Positions 45,858-54,701 are shown, counted from the stretch's first letter. The stretch is DNA of 64,000 nucleotides from Roseovarius sp. 217 (GCF_000152845.1 NZ_CH902584.1:1171655-1235654), one strand, 5' to 3'. Numbers and translations are program-made. The notes: a model not told the origin generated them from the letters alone.

Positions 45858-46298
45858 TCAGACTCCTATAACGTGACGGATGATATAGACCGTCAAGAAG
45901 GCCACGACCATGAAGGTGAGCGTGGCAACGATCGAGCGTGGTGACAGCCGCGCGATGCCGCAGACCCCGTGTCCAGAGGTGCAGCCTGAGCCAAAGGTAA
46001 CGCCGATGCCCACGATGAACCCGCCAATCAGGATCATTGGCAGGCTGATCGGCACCTCGACCACGGGCATTTGCCCGGTCAGCGCCAAGACAAGCAACGG
46101 TCCCGCGATCATGCCGACCATCATCGCCGCGCGCCAGCTCTTGTCGCCCGGCACATCACCGGACATCAGGCCCGACAAGATTCCCGTGGCCCCCAGTATC
46201 CGGCCCTGAAAGACCATCAGCAGCACAGCAGATAAACCGATCAACACACCACCAGCCAGCGACGCCAATGGGGTAAACTCTGTTTCAACACCCACCAT
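45858..46298 (-). CDS. YeeE/YedE half-transporter (PmpA-like)
   Basis: 146 residues from the ATG at 46298, preceded by GAGAGGATAC. An in-frame start at 46346 lacks family sequence. Four transmembrane segments. FGSGCTSGHGVCGIARLSPR carries the conserved cysteines of the family. First gene of the unit with the DUF6691 partner and the MBL hydrolase. An AT-rich imperfect palindrome lies about 50-70 bases upstream. Confidence 0.9.
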   Translation of the reverse strand: MVGVETEFTPLASLAGGVLIGLSAVLLMVFQGRILGATGILSGLMSGDVPGDKSWRAAMMVGMIAGPLLVLALTGQMPVVEVPISLPMILIGGFIVGIGVTFGSGCTSGHGVCGIARLSPRSIVATLTFMVVAFLTVYIIRHVIGV

Positions 46299-46347
46299 AT
46301 CGTATCCTCTCACGTCAAAACCCGGCTCACTGGAGCCGATTTCCATT

Positions 46348-46369
46348 ATATCATCATTTATGAATATAT
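46348..46369. promoter_or_regulatory. Imperfect palindrome upstream of the pmpA-like gene, possible SoxR site
   Basis: ATATCATCATT / TATGAATATAT, a 22-base imperfect palindrome (8 of 11 positions pair). AT-rich like the two sox operators and with TCAT/ATGA inner arms. Its position suits promoter control of the sulfur unit at 44539-46298. It is weaker than the two sox-gap sites. Confidence 0.45.
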
Positions 46370-46500
46370 GAAGATGTGTTTCTTTTTCATACCCCCTGAG
46401 CGGTATGTCACGAAAATCTTATCACGCCTGACCCGACGGGTGAGCAGGGATAGATGCGGTATGGTTCTGCCGTGTATGCGCCGCTTGATTTGACAGAGTC

Positions 46501-47991
46501 TCAGCTCTTTTCGCGGGCCTTGTCCAAAGTGCCCCGTGCAATCGCCACCACGGCAAGCAAGGTCAAAGCCCAGAAGAACCATGTGATCGGCCCGCGCAGC
46601 AAGATGTCCGGCGCTCCCCCGGACATGAGCATGGATTTGCGGAAATTATCCTCGAGCAGCGGGCCGAGGATGAAGGCAATAAGAAAAGGGGCGGCAGGGA
46701 TATGGTAGCGGGTCATCACAAATCCGACCCACCCCATAACGAACATCACCGCCACGTCAAAGATGCTGTTGTTGACGGCAAACACCCCATAGATGCAGAG
46801 CACGAGAACGATGGGCATCAAGATGCGCTTGGGAATATCGGCCACCGGTTTGAATCCCCGGATTGCCAGCCCGCCCACGATAAAGAGCAGGCCCGAGGAA
46901 AAGATGAGGCCGATGAAGAGGCCATAGATGATATCGACATTCATCACGAACATCATCGGTCCCGGCTGTAACCCATGCACCATGAAGGCCCCGATGATGA
47001 TCGCGGTGATCACATCGCCCGGCACGCCAAGTGCCAGTAGCGGGATGAGTGTGGCGCCGGCCACGCCATTGTTGCCAGCCTCAGAGGCGGCGACGCCCTC
47101 GATTTCTCCCTTGCCGAAATTGGCCTTGTTGGGGGATTTGCGCCGTGCCTCGGAATAAGACAGGAAGGCCGCGGGGGCCGCGCCGATGCCGGGGATAGAG
47201 CCCAGAAAGACGCCAATGAAGCTGCCGCGCACGATAGAGCGGAAACAGCGTTTATACTCGGCAAACGTGACCCATTTGTTGCCCAGGGTCTGCACCTTGC
47301 CCATGTGCCCGGTGGGGTGCCAGACCATGTTGATGACCTCGGGGATGGCAAAGAGGCCGATCAGCACCGCGATGAAATTCAACCCGCCCATCAGGTTGGG
47401 GTGGCCGAATGTGAAACGGTTTGTGCCATAGACGAGATCAAGCCCGATGGTTGCCAAGAGCAGGCCCAAAAGCGCCGCGAGAGCGCCGCGCAAGAGGCTC
47501 TCGCCCGAGACGCCCGCAATGATGGTGAGCGAGAACAGGATCAGAGCAAAGAACTCTGGCGGGCCAAAGCTGAGCGCGAAAGAGGCCAGCCAGCCTGCAA
47601 GCAGGATCAGAGACAGGTTCGAGATCAGATCCGCTGTGCAAGAGGCCCAGAGGGCCATGCCGAGCGCGCGCCCCGCCTCACCTTTGGCGGCCATAGGATG
47701 TCCGTCAAGCACCGTGGCCGAAGAGGCGGGCGTGCCCGGCGTCTTGATCAGGATGGCCGGAATCGACCCACCAAAGATACCGCCCTTGTAGACGCCAAGG
47801 AGCAGCAAGATGCCGTTGATCGGCTGCATCGGAAAGGTAAAGGGCAGCGTCAGCGCCACCGCCATCGTGGCCGAAATCCCCGGAATCGCGCCACCGATGA
47901 CGCCGATCACAATCCCTATGGCCAGCGAGACTAGCGCCTCGACATTGCCGACCAGCGCGAGACCGGCCATGATGCTGTCAATCATGCTCAT
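46501..47991 (-). CDS. tctA: Tripartite tricarboxylate transporter large permease TctA
   Basis: 496 residues, about twelve transmembrane segments. VGVIGGAIPGISATMAVALT and GVYKGGIFGGSIPAILIKTP near the N-terminus, with GSIPGIGAAPAAFLSYSEAR in the second half, form the TctA family repeats. It is the transport channel of a TTT carboxylate uptake system. Its start overlaps the tctB stop by 4 bases. Confidence 0.96.
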   Translation of the reverse strand: MSMIDSIMAGLALVGNVEALVSLAIGIVIGVIGGAIPGISATMAVALTLPFTFPMQPINGILLLLGVYKGGIFGGSIPAILIKTPGTPASSATVLDGHPMAAKGEAGRALGMALWASCTADLISNLSLILLAGWLASFALSFGPPEFFALILFSLTIIAGVSGESLLRGALAALLGLLLATIGLDLVYGTNRFTFGHPNLMGGLNFIAVLIGLFAIPEVINMVWHPTGHMGKVQTLGNKWVTFAEYKRCFRSIVRGSFIGVFLGSIPGIGAAPAAFLSYSEARRKSPNKANFGKGEIEGVAASEAGNNGVAGATLIPLLALGVPGDVITAIIIGAFMVHGLQPGPMMFVMNVDIIYGLFIGLIFSSGLLFIVGGLAIRGFKPVADIPKRILMPIVLVLCIYGVFAVNNSIFDVAVMFVMGWVGFVMTRYHIPAAPFLIAFILGPLLEDNFRKSMLMSGGAPDILLRGPITWFFWALTLLAVVAIARGTLDKAREKS

Positions 47992-48479
47992 GGCAACCTC
48001 ACATAATCGCCCTGCGGGATGGCAACGCCTGCGACATGTGCAAAGAAGCCGTAGAGCAGGAGCGGAACCACCAGAGCGCAGATCAGCGCAGTCTTGGGAT
48101 GGCGTGTCCTGACCAGAAACGCGAGGGCCGCAAAGGCCAGCATCGCGGCCCAGACCATGCCGATGCGGGGCAAGAGCCAGAAGGTTACAGCCATCAGCAC
48201 CGCCATGCCCGCCAGCCGGATCAGACCCGCGCCGGGATCTTCAATCGGGTCATTGACGGGGGCGTCATCCTCATCCGGCTTGCGGTTGGCAAACAGCATG
48301 CCCAAACCCACAAGCCCGGTCAGCCCGGCAATCGCATAGGGCCAGAACCGGGGCGAGAGGACGATATTGCGAATATTGCTGGGGGCAGAGATCCAATACG
48401 GAATGGCGTAGAGGATCAGGAAAAGACAGGCTGCACAGGCACCGATGCCCAGTTGCAGCTGAATTGCGCGTTTGCTCAC
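47988..48479 (-). CDS. tctB: Tripartite tricarboxylate transporter small subunit TctB
   Basis: 163 residues, four transmembrane segments in the usual TctB arrangement with a hydrophilic loop after the second (NRKPDEDDAPVNDPIEDPGA). Low sequence conservation is normal for this subunit. The call rests on length, topology and position between tctC and tctA. Confidence 0.9.
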   Translation of the reverse strand: MSKRAIQLQLGIGACAACLFLILYAIPYWISAPSNIRNIVLSPRFWPYAIAGLTGLVGLGMLFANRKPDEDDAPVNDPIEDPGAGLIRLAGMAVLMAVTFWLLPRIGMVWAAMLAFAALAFLVRTRHPKTALICALVVPLLLYGFFAHVAGVAIPQGDYVRLP

Positions 48480-48511
48480 CCTGATCCTCCCCGATCAGTT
48501 TGCTGGCCTTG

Positions 48512-48541
48512 ATAGGCCGGGCATCTCTGCGCCCGGCCTAT
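48512..48541 (-). repeat. Intercistronic hairpin between tctC and tctB
   Basis: Perfect 11-base arms ATAGGCCGGGC and GCCCGGCCTAT around an 8-base loop, with no T run. It lies 15 bases beyond the tctC stop. Such stems after binding-protein genes commonly protect the upstream message so that the periplasmic protein outnumbers the permease. Confidence 0.75.
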
Positions 48542-48555
48542 GCGTGCGACAGACT

Positions 48556-49533
48556 TCAGCCTTCGATCCGCATGCCGAGTTTATCGACAAGCGCGCGGAA
48601 GGTTTCATACTGCGCCTGAATGAAGGCGTTGGCCTCTTCGGGGCTCATCACGTCAATCACGGACCCGAGTGAATTCATCTGTTCGATGAATTTCTCATCT
48701 CCGGCGGCGGCAGCCATCCATTCACCCCATTTGGCCGCCACATCTTCCGGCAGATCATCCGGCCCGGCAATGCCCGTCCAGCCCACCAGTTGGGTCAGAT
48801 TAGGCTTGCCCAGTTCAACGGCAGTGGGCGCATCAAATCCTGCAACGGGTTCGGCCGTGGTGACGAGGATCGGTTTGAGCTGACCATTGGCCACGAAATT
48901 GGCAAGCGCCGACGTATTGGTGCAGATGAACGTCACGGTGCCGTTGAGAACGGCGGTCGCCGCCTCGCCACCTCCGCCTTGAGGAATGTGAATCGCCTTA
49001 TCCAGCGGGTTCTCGACGCCGAATTCATCCAGCACCATCACGGCCGCGAGATGCAGCATCGAGCCGACGCCAGAAGAGCTATAGCTGGTGCCCTCGGATT
49101 CCGTCAGAGCGATGAGATCCTCGATCGTCTCGATGCCGGAATCCGGGCGCACGGCACAGGCGACGGGGTTGATTTCATAGACCGTCACAAAGCGGAAATC
49201 GTCGAGTGTATAGGGGAGCGTTGCCTTCATCGCCGGGTTGACCGTGTGCGAACCGACGCGGGCAAAGAGCATGGTATAGCCGTCCGCCTTGGCGTTTTGC
49301 ACCGCAACAGATCCGGTGGCCCCCCCTGCCCCCGTGATATTTGACATGACCAGCGGCTTGCCGACCACGGTGCCCAATGGCTCTGCGATGGTGCGGGCCG
49401 AAATATCGGTCGCACCGCCTGCGCCATAGGGAATGACCATGTTGATGGGGCGTTCGGGATATTCGGCCACTGCGGCGGTTGCCGTCAGGCCAAGTCCTAT
49501 GGCGCAAACCGCGCCCAACTGTCTCAGCTTCAT
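48556..49533 (-). CDS. tctC: Tripartite tricarboxylate transporter substrate-binding protein TctC
   Basis: 325 residues. A signal peptide (LRQLGAVCAIGLGLTATAAV) is followed by the Bug/TctC-family fold: YPERPINMVIPYGAGGATDI, MSNITGAGGATGSVAVQNAK and HIPQGGGGEAATAVLNGTVT are the ligand-contact blocks. Bug proteins bind carboxylates. The neighbouring succinate-dehydrogenase-like and fumarase-like genes suggest a C4-type dicarboxylate, which is inference. First gene of the leftward tctCBA operon. Confidence 0.94.
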   Translation of the reverse strand: MKLRQLGAVCAIGLGLTATAAVAEYPERPINMVIPYGAGGATDISARTIAEPLGTVVGKPLVMSNITGAGGATGSVAVQNAKADGYTMLFARVGSHTVNPAMKATLPYTLDDFRFVTVYEINPVACAVRPDSGIETIEDLIALTESEGTSYSSSGVGSMLHLAAVMVLDEFGVENPLDKAIHIPQGGGGEAATAVLNGTVTFICTNTSALANFVANGQLKPILVTTAEPVAGFDAPTAVELGKPNLTQLVGWTGIAGPDDLPEDVAAKWGEWMAAAAGDEKFIEQMNSLGSVIDVMSPEEANAFIQAQYETFRALVDKLGMRIEG

Positions 49534-49615
49534 GTTTTCCTCCTCCTCTGTGGTGTCGGCGGCAGGGTGATCGCGGATTGCAACGCCGTCGGCTTTAGGT
49601 GTAACTTTAAGGCAC

Positions 49616-49628
49616 GCTTAATATAAGC
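49616..49628. promoter_or_regulatory. Candidate LysR site in the tctC/lysR divergent gap
   Basis: Perfect short dyad GCTTA-ATA-TAAGC, followed by AATATTCCG. A similar AGCA...TTCC arrangement appears on the minus strand upstream of the dehydrogenase operon at 56.16 kb, so one regulator may serve both promoters. Tentative. Confidence 0.45.
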
Positions 49629-49677
49629 AATATTCCGTTACAGCTTGTGTTACAAAATCTTACGGAAGAGGCAGGGC

Positions 49678-50586
49678 ATGTCAATCCGGCGCTTGCGCAC
49701 CCTGATCGCGGTGGACGATCACAAGACCTTTAGCGCCGCTGCCGAGGCGGTGTTTGTCACCCATGCCGCCGTCAGCCAGCAGATGCGGAGTCTCGAAGAG
49801 GAATGGGGCATTGCGCTGTTTGACCGATCGCGACGGTCTCCGGAGTTGACCCCAACCGGTCGTGCGCTTGTCGCGCGGGCGCGCGACATTGTGCGCGCCT
49901 ATGATGGCATCGTGCCATCGGTTTTAGGCGATGAGGGGTTTCGCGGCGAAATCTCTTTGGGCGCTGTGCCTATGACGCTGACCGGGCTGACGCCATTGTC
50001 TGTGCGATTGCTCAAAGACAGCTTTCCGGATTTGCATGTGCGCATTGTGCCGGGCATGACGACCGCCTTGATTGCCGAGGTCGAGCGGGGCGCGCTTGAT
50101 GCCGCAATCCTGTCGCGGCAGGGACCGTTACCGCCCGACGTCGACCATGCCGATATCGCGCAGGAGCCCATGGAACTGCTGGTGCCGCAAGAGATCGAAG
50201 GCGACGATGTGCGAGACCTTTTGACCCGATATCCGTTTATCCGGTTCAGCCGTGATGCCGTGGTGGGCGGGCTGATCGACGGCTGGCTGCGCGATAATGC
50301 CATTGCCGTGTCGGTCACCATGGAGTTGCAGGGGCTGGAGGCGATATCGAGCATGGTGTTGGCGGGGCTTGGTGTGTCCATTGTACCGGCGCGCTGTGTG
50401 CGCGGGGTTCAACCGCTGCCGCTGCGGCGACTGCCGTTGCCCAACGGAGCACCGGTGCGGCAATTGACGTTGGCGCATCGCCGCGACAACCCGCGTATTC
50501 GGATCATTCAGGAGATTCACATGGCTCTGCTTGGCGCGGTGGATATCGGTATCTTTACCCCCTCTGCCCGAAGCACCGCTGCATGA
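49678..50586 (+). CDS. LysR-family regulator of the tct/dehydrogenase/hydratase cluster
   Basis: 302 residues from the ATG at 49678, preceded by GGAAGAGG. N-terminal winged helix (IRRLRTLIAVDDHKTFSAAA, VTHAAVSQQMRSLEEEWGIA) and a standard LysR effector domain. It is divergent from tctCBA and overlaps the TauE/SafE gene by ATGA, so regulator and transporter are made together. The likely targets are the tct operon and the leftward operon at 51.3-56.1 kb. The inducer is unknown. Confidence 0.93.
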   Translation: MSIRRLRTLIAVDDHKTFSAAAEAVFVTHAAVSQQMRSLEEEWGIALFDRSRRSPELTPTGRALVARARDIVRAYDGIVPSVLGDEGFRGEISLGAVPMTLTGLTPLSVRLLKDSFPDLHVRIVPGMTTALIAEVERGALDAAILSRQGPLPPDVDHADIAQEPMELLVPQEIEGDDVRDLLTRYPFIRFSRDAVVGGLIDGWLRDNAIAVSVTMELQGLEAISSMVLAGLGVSIVPARCVRGVQPLPLRRLPLPNGAPVRQLTLAHRRDNPRIRIIQEIHMALLGAVDIGIFTPSARSTAA

Positions 50587-51326
50587 ACGCGGAAATCGTT
50601 GCCTACATCATCGCAGGGGCTGCGGCGGGCGGGTTCATCAACGGGCTTGCAGGGTTTGGAACGGCGCTCTTTGCGCTTGGATTCTTTCTCACCGTGCTGC
50701 CGCCGTTGCAGGCCGTGGCGATGCTCGTTGTGCTTTCGGTTATCACGGGATTGCAAGGGGTCTGGGTGGTGCGCCACGCCATCGGCCAGAACAAACGGCG
50801 GCTGGCACGTTTCCTTGTGCCGGGGCTGGCCGGGATACCATTGGGCGTTCTGATCCTGAGTGTGATTGACGCGGGCACGCTCAAGGCGGTGGTGGCGGCC
50901 ATGTTGCTCGTTTATGGCGGTTATTTTTCCTTTCGGGCGCGTCTTCCAAGGTTTGAGCGGCCAACGCCGCTGTGGGATATGCTCGTGGGTTTCTTGGGGG
51001 GCGTGCTTGGTGGCGCGGCCTCGCTCTCGGGGGCGCTGCCGATGATGTGGTGCACGCTGCGCCCTTGGCCCAAGCATGAGACGCGCGCCGTGCTGCAACC
51101 GTTCAATGTGGTCGTTCTTGCCGTAACTACGGCTCTTCTGGCGTTCAAGGGAGCCTATACACGGGAAACTCTGATCTATATCGCGATTGCGATCCCATCC
51201 TCGCTCGCTGCCGCGCAGATCGGAATTGCGGTGTTCAAGCGTCTGCCCGACGCCGCATTCCGTCGCCTATTGATCGTGATGACCTTAGTTTCGGGCGTGG
51301 TCTTGCTGGCGCGCGAAATGCTCTAG
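50583..51326 (+). CDS. TauE/SafE-family anion exporter
   Basis: 247 residues, seven to eight transmembrane segments. FINGLAGFGTALFALGFFLT and FLGGVLGGAASLSGALPMMW are the paired TauE/SafE repeats. Members export sulfite, sulfoacetate or related organic anions. It is translationally coupled to the LysR gene and its stop overlaps the convergent hydratase beta gene by 3-4 bases. In this setting it may expel a product of the pathway. Sulfite is one possibility, not demonstrated. Confidence 0.88.
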   Translation: MNAEIVAYIIAGAAAGGFINGLAGFGTALFALGFFLTVLPPLQAVAMLVVLSVITGLQGVWVVRHAIGQNKRRLARFLVPGLAGIPLGVLILSVIDAGTLKAVVAAMLLVYGGYFSFRARLPRFERPTPLWDMLVGFLGGVLGGAASLSGALPMMWCTLRPWPKHETRAVLQPFNVVVLAVTTALLAFKGAYTRETLIYIAIAIPSSLAAAQIGIAVFKRLPDAAFRRLLIVMTLVSGVVLLAREML

Positions 51327-51994
51327 CCAATCACCTCATCAGAGCGGTCATCCGTCTCGCCATAGCGTTTAAGCGTCGCGGGGCGCGTGCCTTCATAGAC
51401 CCGTTCGAGGTTCTTGGCGATCTTGGCGTTCTCGCGTTCAAAGAGGCAATTACCGTCAAGATCCGACGCCACGATGAACGGCCCCATCTTGTTGCAGCGA
51501 ATAACCCACATCGCCTGCGCCAGACCTAGCTCATCCTGCCAATGCACTGCCTCCACCTTTTCGATGCCGCGCCCCAGCAATGCGCCGGTGCCATAGCCCA
51601 CTGTTGAGAGGTAAATCGCGCCATTCGGCACAAAATAAGATCTGTAATCTTTGGACGACATGCCGCCCTTGCCGATGATCAGCTTCGCGCCGGTCTTGGC
51701 CATCCATTCCGGCAACCATTTGGCAAAGCGGAAGGAGGCAGTTGCCGTAACTGCGCCCATGTTGAACGACCCATCGGGACGAATGGCGGCGGCGGGGGAG
51801 CAATGGAAGTTCGTGGCGCTCTGGCTGGGCAGTTCCAACGGGATATTCGCCTTGTCCTCAAGCGCGCGCATATAGACCCCTTCGCGGGCGGTATAGAGCA
51901 GCCCGTCGAGATAGACGATGTCGCCAAGCCGCAATTCGGCCAGCGCCTCGGGCGTCGGCGTGGTGCTCAGGCGGATTTCACGGGGCTTGGTCAT
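51323..51994 (-). CDS. Class I fumarase/L-tartrate dehydratase-type hydro-lyase, beta subunit
   Basis: 223 residues from the ATG at 51994, overlapping the alpha-subunit stop (ATGA). LRLGDIVYLDGLLYTAREGV, PSQSATNFHCSPAAA and KLIIGKGGMSSKDY are characteristic of the fumarase C-terminal (TtdB/FumB C-part) domain that closes the active site over the substrate carboxylates. With the alpha subunit it makes an Fe-S hydratase for a fumarate-like acid. Last gene of the leftward operon. Confidence 0.92.
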   Translation of the reverse strand: MTKPREIRLSTTPTPEALAELRLGDIVYLDGLLYTAREGVYMRALEDKANIPLELPSQSATNFHCSPAAAIRPDGSFNMGAVTATASFRFAKWLPEWMAKTGAKLIIGKGGMSSKDYRSYFVPNGAIYLSTVGYGTGALLGRGIEKVEAVHWQDELGLAQAMWVIRCNKMGPFIVASDLDGNCLFERENAKIAKNLERVYEGTRPATLKRYGETDDRSDEVIG

Positions 51995-52950
51995 TCTGCC
52001 GCCTCCTGTGCGCCACCCTGCCATTCGACGGTTTCGCGGCGCTGATAGGGGGTGAACCAATCCGGATCGGTGCGGTATGCGACGCGACCATCAGGATAGA
52101 GGCGCGCGACCGCCCGGCGGGACGAAAGACAGAAGGCATGAACGGACATCTGCATGCCCCCGGTGTGGCAATAGCCTACTTCGATGTTGCAATTGATCAC
52201 CATGTTCTTGCCGACAAATCCCATCGCCCCCATGCCGATGGAATTGCCCAGATCCTTGAACTCCCGCTCCAGCGCGGCGATTTTCGGGTCCGGGTTCTCA
52301 CTCCCCACGACGCGCAGGCAGGCGGCGCGCTTGCCCAGCACCATGCAGGTATCCTTGGACCCACCAAGGCCAATGCCGATGATCGCGGGCTGACAGGCCA
52401 GACCGCGTTTGCCAAAGGCGACAAGGCTATCAAGGTAAAACCGCTTGATCCCTTCGATACCATCCGAGGGAAAGAGCATGCGATAGTCCGTACCAAAGAG
52501 GCCCCCTTTATGTACGGTGATGAGGTCGATCCAATCGCCCTCGGGCTCGAACCCATATTCAATCTCGGGCGCGCCGATGCCAACGTTGTTGTTGTGATCC
52601 GTGCGCCAGAGCGGATGCACCCGATTGGGGCGCAGGGGCACGTCATAGGTTGCCTTGGCTGTGGCGCGGCGCAGCGCGGATTCGAGCGCGACCGGCCCGC
52701 CCTCAATCTGGGCCTCGTTGCCCATCTTCACATACCAGCGCGGACAGCCAGTATCGCCGCACATCGCACGCCGATCCTCCTTGGCGGCCTTGTAATTCTC
52801 CAGCATCGCCTGAAGGACAAAGGACGAGAGATCACCATCCTCGGTCTCGGCGGCGGCCTGAAGGCCCGTCAGGTAATCCTCGGGAATTTCAATGGCCGCC
52901 TTGTCCATCAGGCGCTCGGCGGTGTTTTGGATGAGGTCGATTGAGATCAT
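51991..52950 (-). CDS. Class I fumarase/L-tartrate dehydratase-type hydro-lyase, alpha subunit
   Basis: 319 residues. The three cysteines expected to bind the [4Fe-4S] cluster are C64 (RAMCGDTGCP), C186 (KRGLACQPAIIG) and C261 (VGYCHTGGMQMSV), in the positions seen in TtdA and the N-terminal part of class I fumarases. The free iron corner acts as Lewis acid for reversible water addition. TtdAB-type pairs act on tartrate, fumarate, mesaconate or other substituted fumarates, and the substrate here cannot be read from the sequence. Overlaps the flavoprotein gene stop by 4 bases. Confidence 0.93.
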   Translation of the reverse strand: MISIDLIQNTAERLMDKAAIEIPEDYLTGLQAAAETEDGDLSSFVLQAMLENYKAAKEDRRAMCGDTGCPRWYVKMGNEAQIEGGPVALESALRRATAKATYDVPLRPNRVHPLWRTDHNNNVGIGAPEIEYGFEPEGDWIDLITVHKGGLFGTDYRMLFPSDGIEGIKRFYLDSLVAFGKRGLACQPAIIGIGLGGSKDTCMVLGKRAACLRVVGSENPDPKIAALEREFKDLGNSIGMGAMGFVGKNMVINCNIEVGYCHTGGMQMSVHAFCLSSRRAVARLYPDGRVAYRTDPDWFTPYQRRETVEWQGGAQEAAE

Positions 52951-54701
52951 TGTGCAGCCACCAATGTTTCGGGTTCGCTCTCGGGCAGGATTGTCTCACC
53001 GGGGCGGATGATGGTGAATTGCACCGGATCGCGGCGGACGGTCAAATCGCTGCCCTTTTGGGTAATCACCGTGTAGTAAGAAGCATCAAGATCACCTTCA
53101 TCCAGGAAATCCTCGCGGTAATGCGCGCCGCGCGAGTTTTCACGCGCAAGGCCCGCCAGCGTGATCGCCTCGGATACGTCGCAGAGTGAGCGCAGGTTGA
53201 GCCAGTCGTGCCAGGTGAGGTTGAAGGCGAGATTGTCGTCTGCGACGCCAACACCCATCAGCGCATCGGAAATCTCGGCAACGCGGGTCAAACCACGCTC
53301 CATACCCGTAGCTGTGCGCATGACGCCGACATCATCCCACATCGCGTCTTGCAAAGCGGCACGCAGAGGATGGACCGGCGCGGGCTGGCGCGTGAGGGGA
53401 TGCAGGGCGCGGTCAATCTCGGCCTGCAACGCGTAGGGGCAGGGATCGCGCAGCGCGCCCATGGTGCGGATATCCGCGCCCATCACGTCGCCCGCCACCC
53501 CGCCATAGACGGTGGAATTGGCCACGCCATTGCCGCCCAGACGGTTCGAGCCATGCGCGCCGCCTGCATCCTCGCCCGCCACATAGAGCCCTTCCATCGC
53601 CGTGCGGGTATCGGCATCCACGACCACGCCGCCCATGAAATAATGCGCGGTTGGCACCACCTCGACCAGACCTCCCGCCAGATCAAAGCCGCTATCGGCG
53701 CAGCGTTTGACCATGCCGGGGAATTTGGCGCGCACGTTGTCGGGGCCAAGGTGGGCCATGGAAATAAAGACGCCGCCATTCGCCGAGGTATTGTTCTTGC
53801 GCATCTCGGCATAGATGGCGCGGCTGACGACATCGCGGGTCGCACGCTCGCCCTTGGGGTCATAGTCGAACATGAAGCGGTTTTCCGCGCCGTTGAGCAA
53901 TTGACCACCCGCGCCGCGCAGGCCCTCCTCCAGCACGGTTCCGGTCATCCGCGTATGGTCGCCGGCCAGCAATCCGGTGGGGTGAAACTGCACCATTTCC
54001 ATATCGCGCAGTTCCAGCCCCGCGCGCAACGCCATGGCAAGGCCGTCCATCGTCTTGTCGCCCGACGGCGTGTTGTATTTGTACATGGTCGGGCCGCCGC
54101 CGGTGGCCATGAGGACCGTCTTGGCCCGGACCAGACGAAAACCGCCTGTGCGCATGTCGATAAAGAGCACGCCTGCCAAGGCGCTGCCGTCGCGCGTCGG
54201 GATCAGGCCAATCGCGCGATGCTCTTGCAGCTTGTCCACGGGACGCGCCAGAACCTGCTCCATCAAGCGGCTGATGATCTCGATGCCGGTCAGGTCGCCC
54301 TTGTGGACCGTGCGGTCGGCGGTCTGCCCGGCAAAGGCCTTTTGATGCAGCGTGCCATCGGGGTTGCGGTCAAAGAAGCAACCGATTTCATTTTCCAGCT
54401 CGTGGATACGCACCACGGCCTGTTCGCAGAGTTTCCACGCCATATCCTGATTGGGCAGCCATTTGCCGCCCTTTATGGTGTCCATGAAATGCCGCTCGAC
54501 GCTGTCACCGCCGCCCAGCGCCACGTTGTAGCCGCCCTGCACCATGCGGGTGCAGCCGCATTTGCCAATGAGGCCTTTGACGGCGATGGTGATCCGCGTG
54601 TCTGCGGGTGCGGATTGCTGCGCGTGGAGCGCGGCAAAGAGGCCCGCACCGCCTGTGCCGATGATAAGAATGTCGGTGTCGTGTCGGTCGATATGGGTCA
54701 T
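52947..54701 (-). CDS. Succinate dehydrogenase/fumarate reductase-like flavoprotein subunit
   Basis: 584 residues, SdhA/FrdA length. FAD dinucleotide motif TDILIIGTGGAGLFAALHAQ, substrate-site blocks MVQFHPTGLLAGD, TVLEEGLRGAGGQLLNG and VEVVPTAHYFMGGVVVDADT, and GLYVAGEDAGGAHGSNRLGG are all conserved. The covalent-FAD histidine of SdhA (RSHTVSAQGG) is replaced: the aligned position is C50 in KCGCTRMVQGG, so FAD is probably not histidyl-linked. Dicarboxylate-binding residues are kept, so a succinate-like substrate is likely, but this is not the housekeeping SdhA (inference from divergence and context). Confidence 0.9.
   Translation of the reverse strand: MTHIDRHDTDILIIGTGGAGLFAALHAQQSAPADTRITIAVKGLIGKCGCTRMVQGGYNVALGGGDSVERHFMDTIKGGKWLPNQDMAWKLCEQAVVRIHELENEIGCFFDRNPDGTLHQKAFAGQTADRTVHKGDLTGIEIISRLMEQVLARPVDKLQEHRAIGLIPTRDGSALAGVLFIDMRTGGFRLVRAKTVLMATGGGPTMYKYNTPSGDKTMDGLAMALRAGLELRDMEMVQFHPTGLLAGDHTRMTGTVLEEGLRGAGGQLLNGAENRFMFDYDPKGERATRDVVSRAIYAEMRKNNTSANGGVFISMAHLGPDNVRAKFPGMVKRCADSGFDLAGGLVEVVPTAHYFMGGVVVDADTRTAMEGLYVAGEDAGGAHGSNRLGGNGVANSTVYGGVAGDVMGADIRTMGALRDPCPYALQAEIDRALHPLTRQPAPVHPLRAALQDAMWDDVGVMRTATGMERGLTRVAEISDALMGVGVADDNLAFNLTWHDWLNLRSLCDVSEAITLAGLARENSRGAHYREDFLDEGDLDASYYTVITQKGSDLTVRRDPVQFTIIRPGETILPESEPETLVAAQ

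Noticed and set aside
46388..46407. CATACC-N8-GGTATG as a terminator of tctA
   Set aside because: On the minus strand the stem is followed by A, not T. It is short and more than 90 bases past the stop.
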